A stretch of 32,737 bases of DNA from assembly GCF_001613165.1 (NCBI RefSeq), contig NZ_BDBV01000051.1, forward strand, positions 1 through 32,737, in the 5' to 3' direction. Every line of letters starts with the position of its first letter. Within the stretch, counting starts at the first letter, position 1. This document shows, one piece after another, positions 22,944 to 30,785 of this stretch. Made by a program: the position numbers and the translations under genes. This DNA comes from Nocardia mexicana NBRC 108244 (GTDB lineage Bacteria > Actinomycetota > Actinomycetes > Mycobacteriales > Mycobacteriaceae). Below the pieces are notes generated by a model. It did no database searches. It was not told the DNA's origin and saw nothing but the letters and a program-made list of their open reading frames with translations.

Positions 22944-25379
22944 ATGAGTGACACTTCCGGCTTCGGTGGGGGGTTCGGGCGGCCAACGGCCGGAATCGAA
23001 TTCGGCGCCGTCACCGCCTTCGCCGCTGCGTGGGAGTCCGGCGCCCGCCCGCCGGAGATCGGCGACTACCTGCCCGACGCGCAGACGCTGCGGCTGGACG
23101 CCCTGCTCGAGCTGATCCGGATCGATATGCGCTACCGCTGGCTGTCCCGCTCGCCGGGGTCGCCGTCGCCCGAGCCGGGGCCCGCGGGCAGGCGGTTGCA
23201 CGAGTACTGTTCGGAATTCCCGGAATTGGTGCCGGAGGCGATTCCGCCCAGCCTGGTTTACGAGGAATTCGTGATCCGCCGCCACAGCGGCGAGCGGGTG
23301 GACCCGCGCGACTGCCTGCGGGAGTATCCGGACCAGGCGTCGCAGCTGCGGGAACTGCTCAACGCCGACGACGAGGACCACAGCACCCGGCGCGCGGGCA
23401 TCGATCTCACGGCGACCATGCCGCCGCCCGATTCCACGGGCACCTGGGCCGGCGAGGCGACCCGCACCACCACCGGCCTGGTCAGCGGACCGTCCGGCTC
23501 CGGGGCCCGCGTCGATGCCCTCGGCCGCATCGAGATCGGGCAGCGCATAGACGATTTCGAGCTGCTGACCGCGCTGGGCAGCGGGGCGTTCGCGCGCGTA
23601 TTCCTGGCCCGGCAGCGCAGCCTGCAGCGGCTGGTGGCGGTGAAGATCTCCGCCGACCGCGGCACCGAGCCGCAGACGCTGGCCCAGCTCGATCACGACT
23701 ACATCGTGCGGGTCTTCGATCAGCGGCTGCTCGAGGAGTTCGATCCCGCCGCGGGCACCGACCCGCGAGCGCGCCGACTTCGCCTGCTGTACATGCAGTT
23801 TCTGCCCGGCGGCACGCTGCTGGGGGTGCTGCGCTGGGTGCGGGCCACCCCGGCGTCGCAGCGCACCGGGCAGCTGCTGCTGGACGCGGTCGACGCGGCG
23901 ATGGAGGAGAAGGGGGAGATCCGGCCCACCGACTCCAGCGTGCGCGCCGAGATCGCGGCGTTGTCGTGGCCCGAAACGGTGGCCTGGCTGGGGCGGCGGC
24001 TGGCCGAGGCCCTGACCTACGCCGACGCGCAGGGCGTGCTGCATCGCGATGTGAAGCCGGCGAACGTGCTGCTCACCGCCGAGGCGGTGCCCAAGCTGGC
24101 CGATTTCAACATCAGCTTCAGCCGGACGCTGGCCGGCGCGAGCCCCGTCGCGTACTTCGGCGGTTCGCTGTCCTATATGTCGCCGGAACAGCTGGAGGCC
24201 TGCCATCCCGGCTACCAGCGGTCCGCCGATGATCTCGACACCCGGGCGGATATCTACTCCCTCGGCGTGGTGCTGTGGGAATTACTCACGGGTGCAAAAC
24301 CTTTCGACGACGTCACGGCGGGCGAGAACGGCGATGCGACCACCCTGGCGCAGATGCTGCAGCGGCGGCGGGCCGGAGTCGATGCGGCGGCCCTGGAACA
24401 ACTTCCCCCGGACTGCCCGGCCGCGCTGCGCCGAGTGCTGCTGACGTGTCTGGCCCCGGAGCGTGAAAAGCGCTGGGCGAGTGGAGAGGATCTGTCGCAG
24501 CAGTTGCAGCTGTGCCTGGACGAGCGGGCGCGCGATCTGGTCGATCCGCCGCCGGGCAGCTGGCGGCTTCGGCTGCGACCCTGGCGGGCGCTGCTGATGT
24601 CGCTGGCCATCGGAATCCCGAACCTGGCTGCGTCGCTGTACAACATCGAGCACAACCAGTCGTTGATCATCGAGCGGCTCAGCCCGCCGTCGCAGCACAC
24701 CTTCCTGCTCGTCACCGCGATCGTGAACGCGGTGTTCTTCCCGGCCGGTACCGCGGTGCTGGTGTATCTGGCGCGGCGGCTGATCACCGTCCCGCGCGGG
24801 CTGCGCAAGGGCCGGGAATACGATCCGCAGGAGCTGGCGCGGGCCAGAACGGATGCGCTGCTACTGGGGGATCGCGCTGTGCTGGTGGCATTCTCGCTCT
24901 GGAGCCTGGCCGCGATCACCTTCCCGATCGCGCTGCAGCTGGCGACGGGGGAGGTCGGCGTGCGCGCGGTGATCCACTTCCTGTCGTCGGTGCTGGTGTG
25001 CGGCGCGATCGCGGTGGCGTATCCGTTCTTCCTGGTGAACTTCTATATGGTGCGCTGTATCTACCCGATGTTCCTGCGGCACGGTGATGTCAGCACCGCC
25101 GACGCCGGGCGGCTGCGCCTGCTCGGCCGCCGGGGCACCAGGTACCTCGCGGTGGCGGCGTCGGTGCCCCTGCTCGCCGTCGCCGGGGTGACATTCCTTC
25201 CGCCGGAGGACATTCCGCGCGTGGTCTTCGCCGTGCGGGTGCTGTGCGTGGGTGCGATCGTCGCGTTCGTGGTGTCCTATGTGCTGTTCCGGGCGCTGGA
25301 GGCGGATCTGCGCGCGCTGGAGCGGATCGCGGACCCCGTTGCCGCGCGGCGCGTTTCCGATATCGAGGGAGCGCCTTGA
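22944..25379 (+). CDS. Membrane Ser/Thr protein kinase with N-terminal module and six-helix C-terminal domain
   Basis: 811 residues. Residues about 20-140 are a separate helical module: 'RPPEIGDYLPDAQTLRLDAL', 'LHEYCSEFPEL', 'DPRDCLREYPDQASQLREL', a pattern I associate with planctomycete-type kinases. A linker leads to the kinase domain (about 202-530): GSGAFARV loop 212-219, Lys234 in VAVK, Glu242 as probable helix-C Glu, HRDVKPAN (367-374, Asp369 catalytic), DFN at 387-389 (Asp kept, Gly replaced by Asn), SPEQ 413-416. A 100-residue insert before HRD contains 'GEIRPTDSSVRAEIAALSWP'. Six membrane helices follow (about 548-565, 586-610, 645-667, 675-705, 732-752, 759-783). AGGTG 5 bases before the ATG is the ribosome site. 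Its stop overlaps the next gene's TTG start. Confidence 0.88.
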   Translation: MSDTSGFGGGFGRPTAGIEFGAVTAFAAAWESGARPPEIGDYLPDAQTLRLDALLELIRIDMRYRWLSRSPGSPSPEPGPAGRRLHEYCSEFPELVPEAIPPSLVYEEFVIRRHSGERVDPRDCLREYPDQASQLRELLNADDEDHSTRRAGIDLTATMPPPDSTGTWAGEATRTTTGLVSGPSGSGARVDALGRIEIGQRIDDFELLTALGSGAFARVFLARQRSLQRLVAVKISADRGTEPQTLAQLDHDYIVRVFDQRLLEEFDPAAGTDPRARRLRLLYMQFLPGGTLLGVLRWVRATPASQRTGQLLLDAVDAAMEEKGEIRPTDSSVRAEIAALSWPETVAWLGRRLAEALTYADAQGVLHRDVKPANVLLTAEAVPKLADFNISFSRTLAGASPVAYFGGSLSYMSPEQLEACHPGYQRSADDLDTRADIYSLGVVLWELLTGAKPFDDVTAGENGDATTLAQMLQRRRAGVDAAALEQLPPDCPAALRRVLLTCLAPEREKRWASGEDLSQQLQLCLDERARDLVDPPPGSWRLRLRPWRALLMSLAIGIPNLAASLYNIEHNQSLIIERLSPPSQHTFLLVTAIVNAVFFPAGTAVLVYLARRLITVPRGLRKGREYDPQELARARTDALLLGDRAVLVAFSLWSLAAITFPIALQLATGEVGVRAVIHFLSSVLVCGAIAVAYPFFLVNFYMVRCIYPMFLRHGDVSTADAGRLRLLGRRGTRYLAVAASVPLLAVAGVTFLPPEDIPRVVFAVRVLCVGAIVAFVVSYVLFRALEADLRALERIADPVAARRVSDIEGAP

Positions 25380-27550
25380 GCGGCCTCGGTCTCGGCACGG
25401 CTGTCGCCCGGTTCGACGCCGAGTGGCAGGCCGCGCTGAGCGAGCTGGACTACGACCCGCCGTCGCTCGCACAGTACGTACCCGAGGGAGGTGCGATCCG
25501 CGTGGCCGTGCTCGCCGATCTGGTCCGCATCGACCTGCGTCAGCGCTGGCGCAGGACGCGGCACGGCAAGCGAATGGCCGACTACGGCAAGGAGTTTCCC
25601 GAACTCGCCGCCAGTCCGCAGTTCCTGGATCTGGTGTGCGAGGAGTTCGCGCTCCGCAATCGGTACCGGCGCGTCACCGTCGCGGACTTCCTCGACGAAT
25701 ATCCGGAGCTGGCGGCGGAACTCACGCGGCGCATCGACGCCGGTGACCCGGACCCGTCCGGCCCCGGTTCGACCGAGGCGTACCCGGACACCGTCGAGGT
25801 GTCGCCGGGACACCGGATCGACGATTTCGATCTGGTGACCCTGCTGGGCGGCACGGAGGACGCGAAAGTCTTTCTGGCCCGGCAGCATTCGATGCAGCGC
25901 CTGGTCGCGGTGCGGGTCGAGACGGTCGGCACGCACGATACCCGGACCGTGGCGCAGCTGGATCACCCGTACATCGTGCGGGTCTTCGATCAACGCGTGA
26001 TCTCGGGCGTGTCCGGCGGGCCGCTGCGGCTGCAGTACATGCAGTACCTGCCCGGCGGCAGCGGCGCCGACCTGCTGCGACTGCGGCGGTCGAGCTCCGA
26101 CCCCGGCAGCGGGGCGCTGCTGCTGCGGTCGGTGGACGCCGTGATGGAGGCGCGCGGCGAGATCCGCCCCACCGATTCGAGCGTGCGCGCCGAGATCGCC
26201 GCGCTGTCCTGGCCGGAGACCGTGGCGTGGGTGGGCCGCCGGCTCGCGGCGGCACTGGACTACGCCGGTCATCAGGACGTCGTACACGGTGACATCAAAC
26301 CCGCCAACGTGGTGTTCACCGCGGAAGGGATCGCGAAGCTGGCCGATTTCGCTGCCGCCGATCATTCGGACAACACTGTGGCCCAGCCGGTTTCGATGCA
26401 CTACTGGGCGCCTGAGCAGCTCTCGTCGTCGGCGGCCGGAGCCGCGGTTGTGTCGGATGCGCGTACCGACCTCTATGCACTGGGCGTACTCCTGTGGGAA
26501 CTACTGACGGGCGCGAGCCCGTTCGATGACGCGCCGGAGGAGACTCCCGACCGGCTCGCGGCACGCCGCCTTGCCGGTGTCACGGAGGCCGCCGAGGCGC
26601 AGCTGCCGTCCGATACACCCGCCACGCTGCGGCGGACCCTGCTGCGCTGCCTGGAACCCGATCCGCGGCTGCGCTGGCAATCCGGGGCCGAGCTGGCCGG
26701 GCAGCTGGATCTGTGCCTGGACGCCCGCGCCCGAGATCTCGTGGATCCGCCGCCGACGAGCCTGCGCTACCGTGCGCGCGGCTGGTCGCTACCGATCGTC
26801 TGGGCCTGCGTGGGACTGCCGAATCTGCTGGCCAGCCTCTACAACATCCGGCTCAACGAGAGCCTGATCATCGACCGGCTCTCGGTGGCAGCCCAGGATC
26901 GGTACTCCACCGTCGGGCTGATCAACAACCTGATCACGTTTCCGCTCGCGGCGGTGCTGATGACGCTGCTGACCTGGCGCGTGCTGGTGGTGACCCGTCG
27001 CCTGCGCCGCCGGGTCGCCGTGCCCGCCCGGGAGCTCGCGGTGGCGCGGCGGCAGTTGCTCTCGCTCGGTGACCGGCTGGTGTGGGTGCCGTTCGGGATG
27101 TGGCTGGTGGCCGGGATCGCTTGGCCGACAGCGGTGATGGCCACCGGTGTGGCGCTGCCCGCGCGCAATTTCCTGCACTTCTACACCGCCCAGGTGGTCT
27201 GCGCTGCGATCGCGCTGGCCTATCCGTTCTTCCTGGTCACCGTGTATGCCGTGCGTTCGGTGTACCCGCAGCTGCTGGTCGCGGGCGCGGTCGGGCCCGA
27301 GGACGGGCGGCAGCTGTGGCGCCTGGCCGGACGTGCCAATTTCTATCTGGCCGCGGCGGCGTCGGTGCCGCTGCTTGGGGTAGCCAGCGCGACCCTGGTT
27401 CCCGGCGATCAGCTGGGCCAGGTGATCGATCCGGTGCGCGTCCTCAGCGTCGGTGGCATCCTGGCCTTCGTGCTGAGTTATCGGCTGTTCCGGCTGCTGG
27501 AGATGGATCTGCGCGCGCTGGCCCGGGTCATCCCGCGGGGTGTCCGGTGA
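25376..27550 (+). CDS. Membrane kinase paralogue with degenerate kinase domain (probable pseudokinase)
   Basis: 724 residues from TTG 25376, which overlaps the upstream stop (TTGA) and has GAGGGAG 5 bases before it. Layout copies the upstream kinase: N-terminal module (about 10-122; 'YGKEFPEL', 'TVADFLDEYPELAAEL'), kinase-like domain (148-455), six membrane helices (about 471-490, 511-540, 567-590, 597-630, 655-675, 685-707). Catalytic parts have decayed: the glycine loop reads GGTEDAKV (158-165), the VAVK lysine is Arg180, the helix-C Glu is Asp, HRD is His-Gly-Asp (304-306), and DFG is Asp-Phe-Ala (324-326). Yet structural segments are almost identical ('QLDHPYIVRVFDQR', 'GEIRPTDSSVRAEIAALSWP', 'ARDLVDPPP', 'LPNLLASLYNIRLNESLIID'). 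It may partner or regulate the first kinase. Confidence 0.87.
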   Translation: MSGLGLGTAVARFDAEWQAALSELDYDPPSLAQYVPEGGAIRVAVLADLVRIDLRQRWRRTRHGKRMADYGKEFPELAASPQFLDLVCEEFALRNRYRRVTVADFLDEYPELAAELTRRIDAGDPDPSGPGSTEAYPDTVEVSPGHRIDDFDLVTLLGGTEDAKVFLARQHSMQRLVAVRVETVGTHDTRTVAQLDHPYIVRVFDQRVISGVSGGPLRLQYMQYLPGGSGADLLRLRRSSSDPGSGALLLRSVDAVMEARGEIRPTDSSVRAEIAALSWPETVAWVGRRLAAALDYAGHQDVVHGDIKPANVVFTAEGIAKLADFAAADHSDNTVAQPVSMHYWAPEQLSSSAAGAAVVSDARTDLYALGVLLWELLTGASPFDDAPEETPDRLAARRLAGVTEAAEAQLPSDTPATLRRTLLRCLEPDPRLRWQSGAELAGQLDLCLDARARDLVDPPPTSLRYRARGWSLPIVWACVGLPNLLASLYNIRLNESLIIDRLSVAAQDRYSTVGLINNLITFPLAAVLMTLLTWRVLVVTRRLRRRVAVPARELAVARRQLLSLGDRLVWVPFGMWLVAGIAWPTAVMATGVALPARNFLHFYTAQVVCAAIALAYPFFLVTVYAVRSVYPQLLVAGAVGPEDGRQLWRLAGRANFYLAAAASVPLLGVASATLVPGDQLGQVIDPVRVLSVGGILAFVLSYRLFRLLEMDLRALARVIPRGVR

Positions 27551-28257
27551 CGGTGCCGTTCGCGCGCATCGTGGATTTGTCGCACGTGCACGACCCGGCC
27601 ACCACGCCGCTGTACCCCGGGGATCCGGTCTTCACCAGCGAGACCGTTGCGACGATCGAGCGGGACGGATACTTCCTGCGCTGTATCCGGCAGGGCGAGC
27701 ACACCGGAACCCACTGGGGCGCACCGATTCACTTCGATCCGGGCGGATGCGCGGCAGACGAACTCGAGCCCGAGGACCTGCTGCTTCCGGCGATCAAACT
27801 CGACCTCCGCGAAAAGTGTTCGGAGAACCGGGATTACGCCGTCACCGTCGAAGACCTGCGGGACTGGGAACGGCGCCACGGCCCGATCCCGGCCGGCGCT
27901 GCCGTGCTGGCCTGGACGGGCTGGGACGCGCTGTGGGGTACGCCCGAATTCCTCGGCACCGGCGAATTCGAGGGCCACCAACCGGGATTCGCGCCCGCCG
28001 CCGTGAACTGGCTGCTCGATACCGGGCGCCTCGGGCGCCGCGGCGCCCTGGGTATCGACACCTTCGGGCCGGATCTCGGGACCGACACGTCCTACACCGT
28101 GTCGAAGCTGCTCTATCGCGAGCATCGGATCAGCCTGGAGTGCCTCGCCAACCTCGCCGCGCTGCCCGACACCGGTGCCTGGGTGCTGGCCGGTGGCCCG
28201 ATTCACCGCGGCGGGTCCGGGTCGCCCGCCGGTGTGTACGGCCTGATTCCGCGCTGA
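27547..28257 (+). CDS. Cyclase family protein (kynurenine-formamidase fold), metal motif altered
   Basis: 236 residues from a GTG that overlaps the pseudokinase stop by 4 bases (GTGA), so it belongs to the same operon. 'IVDLSHVHDPATTPLYPGDP' opens the family fold. The metal motif reads H52-T-G-T-H56-W-G58-A-P-I-H62: the histidines match HxGTHxDxPxH, but the metal-binding Asp is Gly58. 'GIDTFGPD' and 'ISLECLANLAAL' with the conserved Glu follow. Family members hydrolyse formamides or cyclic amides using zinc. The Asp loss suggests a changed metal site or a non-catalytic role. Its fixed place behind two membrane kinases is unusual and may mean it is a phosphorylation target; that is inference. 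Confidence 0.85.
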   Translation: MTVPFARIVDLSHVHDPATTPLYPGDPVFTSETVATIERDGYFLRCIRQGEHTGTHWGAPIHFDPGGCAADELEPEDLLLPAIKLDLREKCSENRDYAVTVEDLRDWERRHGPIPAGAAVLAWTGWDALWGTPEFLGTGEFEGHQPGFAPAAVNWLLDTGRLGRRGALGIDTFGPDLGTDTSYTVSKLLYREHRISLECLANLAALPDTGAWVLAGGPIHRGGSGSPAGVYGLIPR

Positions 28258-28344
28258 TCCGCCCGGCTCGCCGTGTCCCTCGGCGACAAGCCGACGGCGT
28301 TCCGGGCTACGGAACGGCGCGGGCCGGAAGGGCGCCGACGCAGG

Positions 28345-28350
28345 TAGGGT
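28345..28350 (+). promoter_or_regulatory. Candidate -10 box (TAGGGT) of the P-loop kinase gene
   Basis: TAGGGT is followed by 7 bases and the ATG at 28358, fitting a leaderless transcript separate from the kinase operon. The rest of the 100-base gap after the cyclase gene shows no clear structure. Confidence 0.45.
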
Positions 28351-28357
28351 CGGCCGG

Positions 28358-29038
28358 ATGGTCGGTCATGGCGAGATATCGCTCGAAGAGCTGGCGGCGC
28401 GGGTGCGGGATCGGGCCGGGGCCCGGGACGGGCGGTTCGTGCTGGGCGTCGCCGGGCCGCCGGGAGCGGGTAAGTCGACTCTCGCCACGGCACTGCGCGA
28501 CACCCTGAACGCGGACGCCGGTGCGCCGATCGCCGAAGTCGCGCCGATGGACGGATTCCATCTGACCAATGCCGAGCTGCGGGTGGCGGGCGCGCTGGCG
28601 CGCAAGGGCGAACCCGATACCTTCGATGTCGCGGCGTACCTGGACCGCCTCCGCAGACTCCGGGAACTGCCACCGGGACAGCGGCTTTCGTGGCCGATCT
28701 ACGATCGCAAGCAGCACGAGCCGGTCCCCGACGGCGTGGTGTTCACCGAGCAGTCCATCGTGATCACCGAGGGGAACTACCTGCTGCTCGACGACGTCGG
28801 CACGGCCGGATGGTCGGCGGTGCGGGAGTACCTCGATGCGGCCTGGTATGTCGACGCCCCCGCCGAGCTGCTGCGAAAACGACTGCTGCGCCGCCACGTT
28901 CGCGGCGGGAAGAGCGCGGAGTTCGCGCGGTCGAAGGTGGCGGGCAGCGATCTGCTGAATGCGGAACTGGTCGCCAAGACGCGCGAGCGCGCGGATCTGG
29001 TGCTGCAGGCGAGCGGACGGAATTATCTGCTGCTCTGA
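28358..29038 (+). CDS. P-loop nucleoside/sugar kinase family protein (uridine kinase/pantothenate kinase-like)
   Basis: 226 residues. 'LGVAGPPGAGKSTLATALRD' is a Walker A site at about residues 29-42, 'MDGFHLTNAEL' is the substrate-binding DGFH segment shared by FrcK/YggC-type and pantothenate-kinase-like proteins, 'DTFDVAAYLDRL' and 'WPIYDRKQHEPVPDG' follow the same pattern, and 'IVITEGNYLLLDD' is the Walker-B-like strand. The lid 'RLLRRHVRGGKS' carries the phosphate-binding arginines. It phosphorylates a small sugar or nucleoside; homologues are often next to sugar genes. It converges on the PfkB-type gene and overlaps it by 16 bp. Confidence 0.88.
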   Translation: MVGHGEISLEELAARVRDRAGARDGRFVLGVAGPPGAGKSTLATALRDTLNADAGAPIAEVAPMDGFHLTNAELRVAGALARKGEPDTFDVAAYLDRLRRLRELPPGQRLSWPIYDRKQHEPVPDGVVFTEQSIVITEGNYLLLDDVGTAGWSAVREYLDAAWYVDAPAELLRKRLLRRHVRGGKSAEFARSKVAGSDLLNAELVAKTRERADLVLQASGRNYLLL

Positions 29039-29925
29039 GTCGCGCCGGATGTGTGCGGCGGCAGGTGCCGCATCCACTCCCGGGTGCCCAGGTATTCGCA
29101 GGACCGCGTCGCCACCGCCGCCGCGCTGCGCAAGGCGTCCGGAAACGACTGTCCGGCAACGTGATAGTGGCAGAAGGCACCGTGCAGGATGTCGCCCGCG
29201 CCGAGCGTATCGACGGCCGGTGCGCTCGGCACCGCGATGCCGCCCCGATCCTCCGGCGTCGAATACCGGATGGGCCCGCCGCCCTGGGTGATGGCGATAC
29301 GGCCCACCCCGTACGCGTGCACCCGGTCGAACACCTCGTCCGGCGTCGCCCCGCTGTCCGGCGGCCGGAAGGAGGCCGAGCAGATCGCGATATCGACCAG
29401 CGGCAGCAGCTCGGCGTGCACGGGTCGCCACCGCCCGGCGTCCAGCACCACCGTGACGCCGGATTTCCTTGCCGCGGTGGCGAATCCGATCGCGGACTCG
29501 GGGTAGTGGCCGTCGGTCAGCACGATCGACGCGTCGTTGAGCGGGCCGAGCTGGGACGGCTCGAAACCCGCCGCGATCCGCGAGCCGTCCAGCGACACGA
29601 TGGTGCGGGTACCGGTCTCCGTCGCCACCACCACGGACGACACCGGCGGCCGCTGGTCGCCGCCGGGCGTCATATCCACCGGCGCCACCCCGTGATCGTC
29701 CAGATCGCGCCGGATGACCTGTGCGAGTGGATGTTCGCCGAGCGCGGTGACCAGGGCGGGCGTGCGCCCGGACAGGAATGCGTACGCCACCGCCGCATTC
29801 GCCGCCGGACCGCCCGCTCCCAGGAACTGATCCTCCGCCTGGGTCTTGCTGTCCTCGGCCGGATACCGCCGTACCGCATAGGCGATATCGAGCGTCGCGA
29901 GCCCGACGAACACCGCAGTTGCCAT
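29023..29925 (-). CDS. PfkB family carbohydrate kinase
   Basis: 300 residues. 'FLGAGGPAANAAVAYAFL' is the N-terminal PfkB glycine motif and 'DTLGAGDILHGAFCHY' the C-terminal one, with GAGD forming the anion hole and catalytic Asp. 'RTIVSLDGSRI' is the sugar-facing strand region. It phosphorylates a sugar, with ribose-, fructose- or nucleoside-type substrates all possible. ATG 29925 was chosen because TATCGT lies 7 bases upstream (minus strand) and the fold starts immediately. It follows the SDR gene by 20 bases and so may be cotranscribed with ALDH-SDR, and also have its own promoter. Its 3' end overlaps the convergent P-loop kinase gene. Confidence 0.9.
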   Translation of the reverse strand: MATAVFVGLATLDIAYAVRRYPAEDSKTQAEDQFLGAGGPAANAAVAYAFLSGRTPALVTALGEHPLAQVIRRDLDDHGVAPVDMTPGGDQRPPVSSVVVATETGTRTIVSLDGSRIAAGFEPSQLGPLNDASIVLTDGHYPESAIGFATAARKSGVTVVLDAGRWRPVHAELLPLVDIAICSASFRPPDSGATPDEVFDRVHAYGVGRIAITQGGGPIRYSTPEDRGGIAVPSAPAVDTLGAGDILHGAFCHYHVAGQSFPDALRSAAAVATRSCEYLGTREWMRHLPPHTSGATQSSR

Positions 29926-29932
29926 GCCCGCG

Positions 29933-29938
29933 ACGATA
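29933..29938 (-). promoter_or_regulatory. Candidate internal -10 box (TATCGT) for the PfkB gene
   Basis: On the minus strand TATCGT stands 7 bases before the ATG, inside the 20-base gap after the SDR stop. It could give the PfkB gene a leaderless transcript of its own. Confidence 0.4.
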
Positions 29939-29945
29939 GCGAGGG

Positions 29946-30785
29946 CTACTTCTCCGCGGTGCGCACCCGGTCCTCGTAGGCCTTGCGCGCGGCCGTGTCG
30001 ACCTCGTCGAGGAAGGCGCTCTGGGCGCCCAGGGCCCGGCCGATGGCGTCGCCCAGCGCCTCCGGCAGCAGCCCGACCACCTGCGAGATCACCCCTGCCA
30101 CCGTGGTGACCCGCACCTTGGACCGGCGGTCGACCAGCAGCTTGGCGATGGCGTCGGCGATCTCCTCGGGTTCGGCCGGACGCAGCAGCTTCGGCGCGGT
30201 GACCCCCGAGCCCAGCTCGGTCTTCGTCAGCGTCGGCAGCACCGAGGAGAACGCCACCCCGCTGCCCCGATATTCCTCGCGCAGCGTGTCGGTGAAGCCG
30301 AGCACCGCGTGCTTGCTGGCGTTGTAGGTGGCCAGGCCCGGGATGTGGGTCTCCCCGGCCAGCGAGGCGATGTTGACGACGTGCCCGCTGCGGCGCGGCA
30401 GCATCCTGGCCGCCGCCAGCTTCGAGCCCAGAATCACCCCGTAGACGTTGATGTCGAGGATGCGCCGGGTCAGCGCGTCCGGCTCGTCGACCAGCTTGCC
30501 GGTCGGCATGATCCCGGCGTTGTTGATCAGCACATCGATCGGGCCCAGCTGCCGCTCCACCTCGTCGAGGAAGCTCTCGAACGACTGCTGGTCGGTGACG
30601 TCGAGCGGACCGTAGTGGTCGAAATCCCGTGCCGTGCCGGACTCCTTGACCGCCGTCTCGTCCACATCGCCGATGGCGATCTTCGCGCCCAGGGTCTGCA
30701 GCGCGGTGGCCGTGGCGAGGCCGATGCCGCGGGCTCCGCCGGTGATCACGACCACCTTGCCGCGAAGCGTTCCGAAGTCCGTCAC
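29946..30785 (-). CDS. SDR family oxidoreductase
   Basis: 279 residues. 'VVITGGARGIGLATA' is the cofactor-binding glycine motif, 'NNAGIMPTGKL' the NNAG motif, 'HVVNIASLAGE' the Ser strand and 'YNASKHAVLGFTDTL' the catalytic YxxxK. The Asp in 'AIGDVDE' favours NAD over NADP. After the core there is a helical tail of about 60 residues ('ALGDAIGRALGAQSAFLDEVD'), which resembles the SDRs of mycobacterial lipid-metabolism clusters. The GTG start overlaps the upstream aldehyde dehydrogenase stop (GTGA), so the two are translationally coupled and probably process the same alcohol/aldehyde. Confidence 0.9.
   Translation of the reverse strand: MTDFGTLRGKVVVITGGARGIGLATATALQTLGAKIAIGDVDETAVKESGTARDFDHYGPLDVTDQQSFESFLDEVERQLGPIDVLINNAGIMPTGKLVDEPDALTRRILDINVYGVILGSKLAAARMLPRRSGHVVNIASLAGETHIPGLATYNASKHAVLGFTDTLREEYRGSGVAFSSVLPTLTKTELGSGVTAPKLLRPAEPEEIADAIAKLLVDRRSKVRVTTVAGVISQVVGLLPEALGDAIGRALGAQSAFLDEVDTAARKAYEDRVRTAEK

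Noticed and set aside
25244..25375. Upstream extension of the pseudokinase protein
   Set aside because: It would overlap the kinase 3' end by 136 bases and encode Arg/Gly-rich shadow sequence. TTG 25376 has a ribosome site and the usual stop/start overlap.
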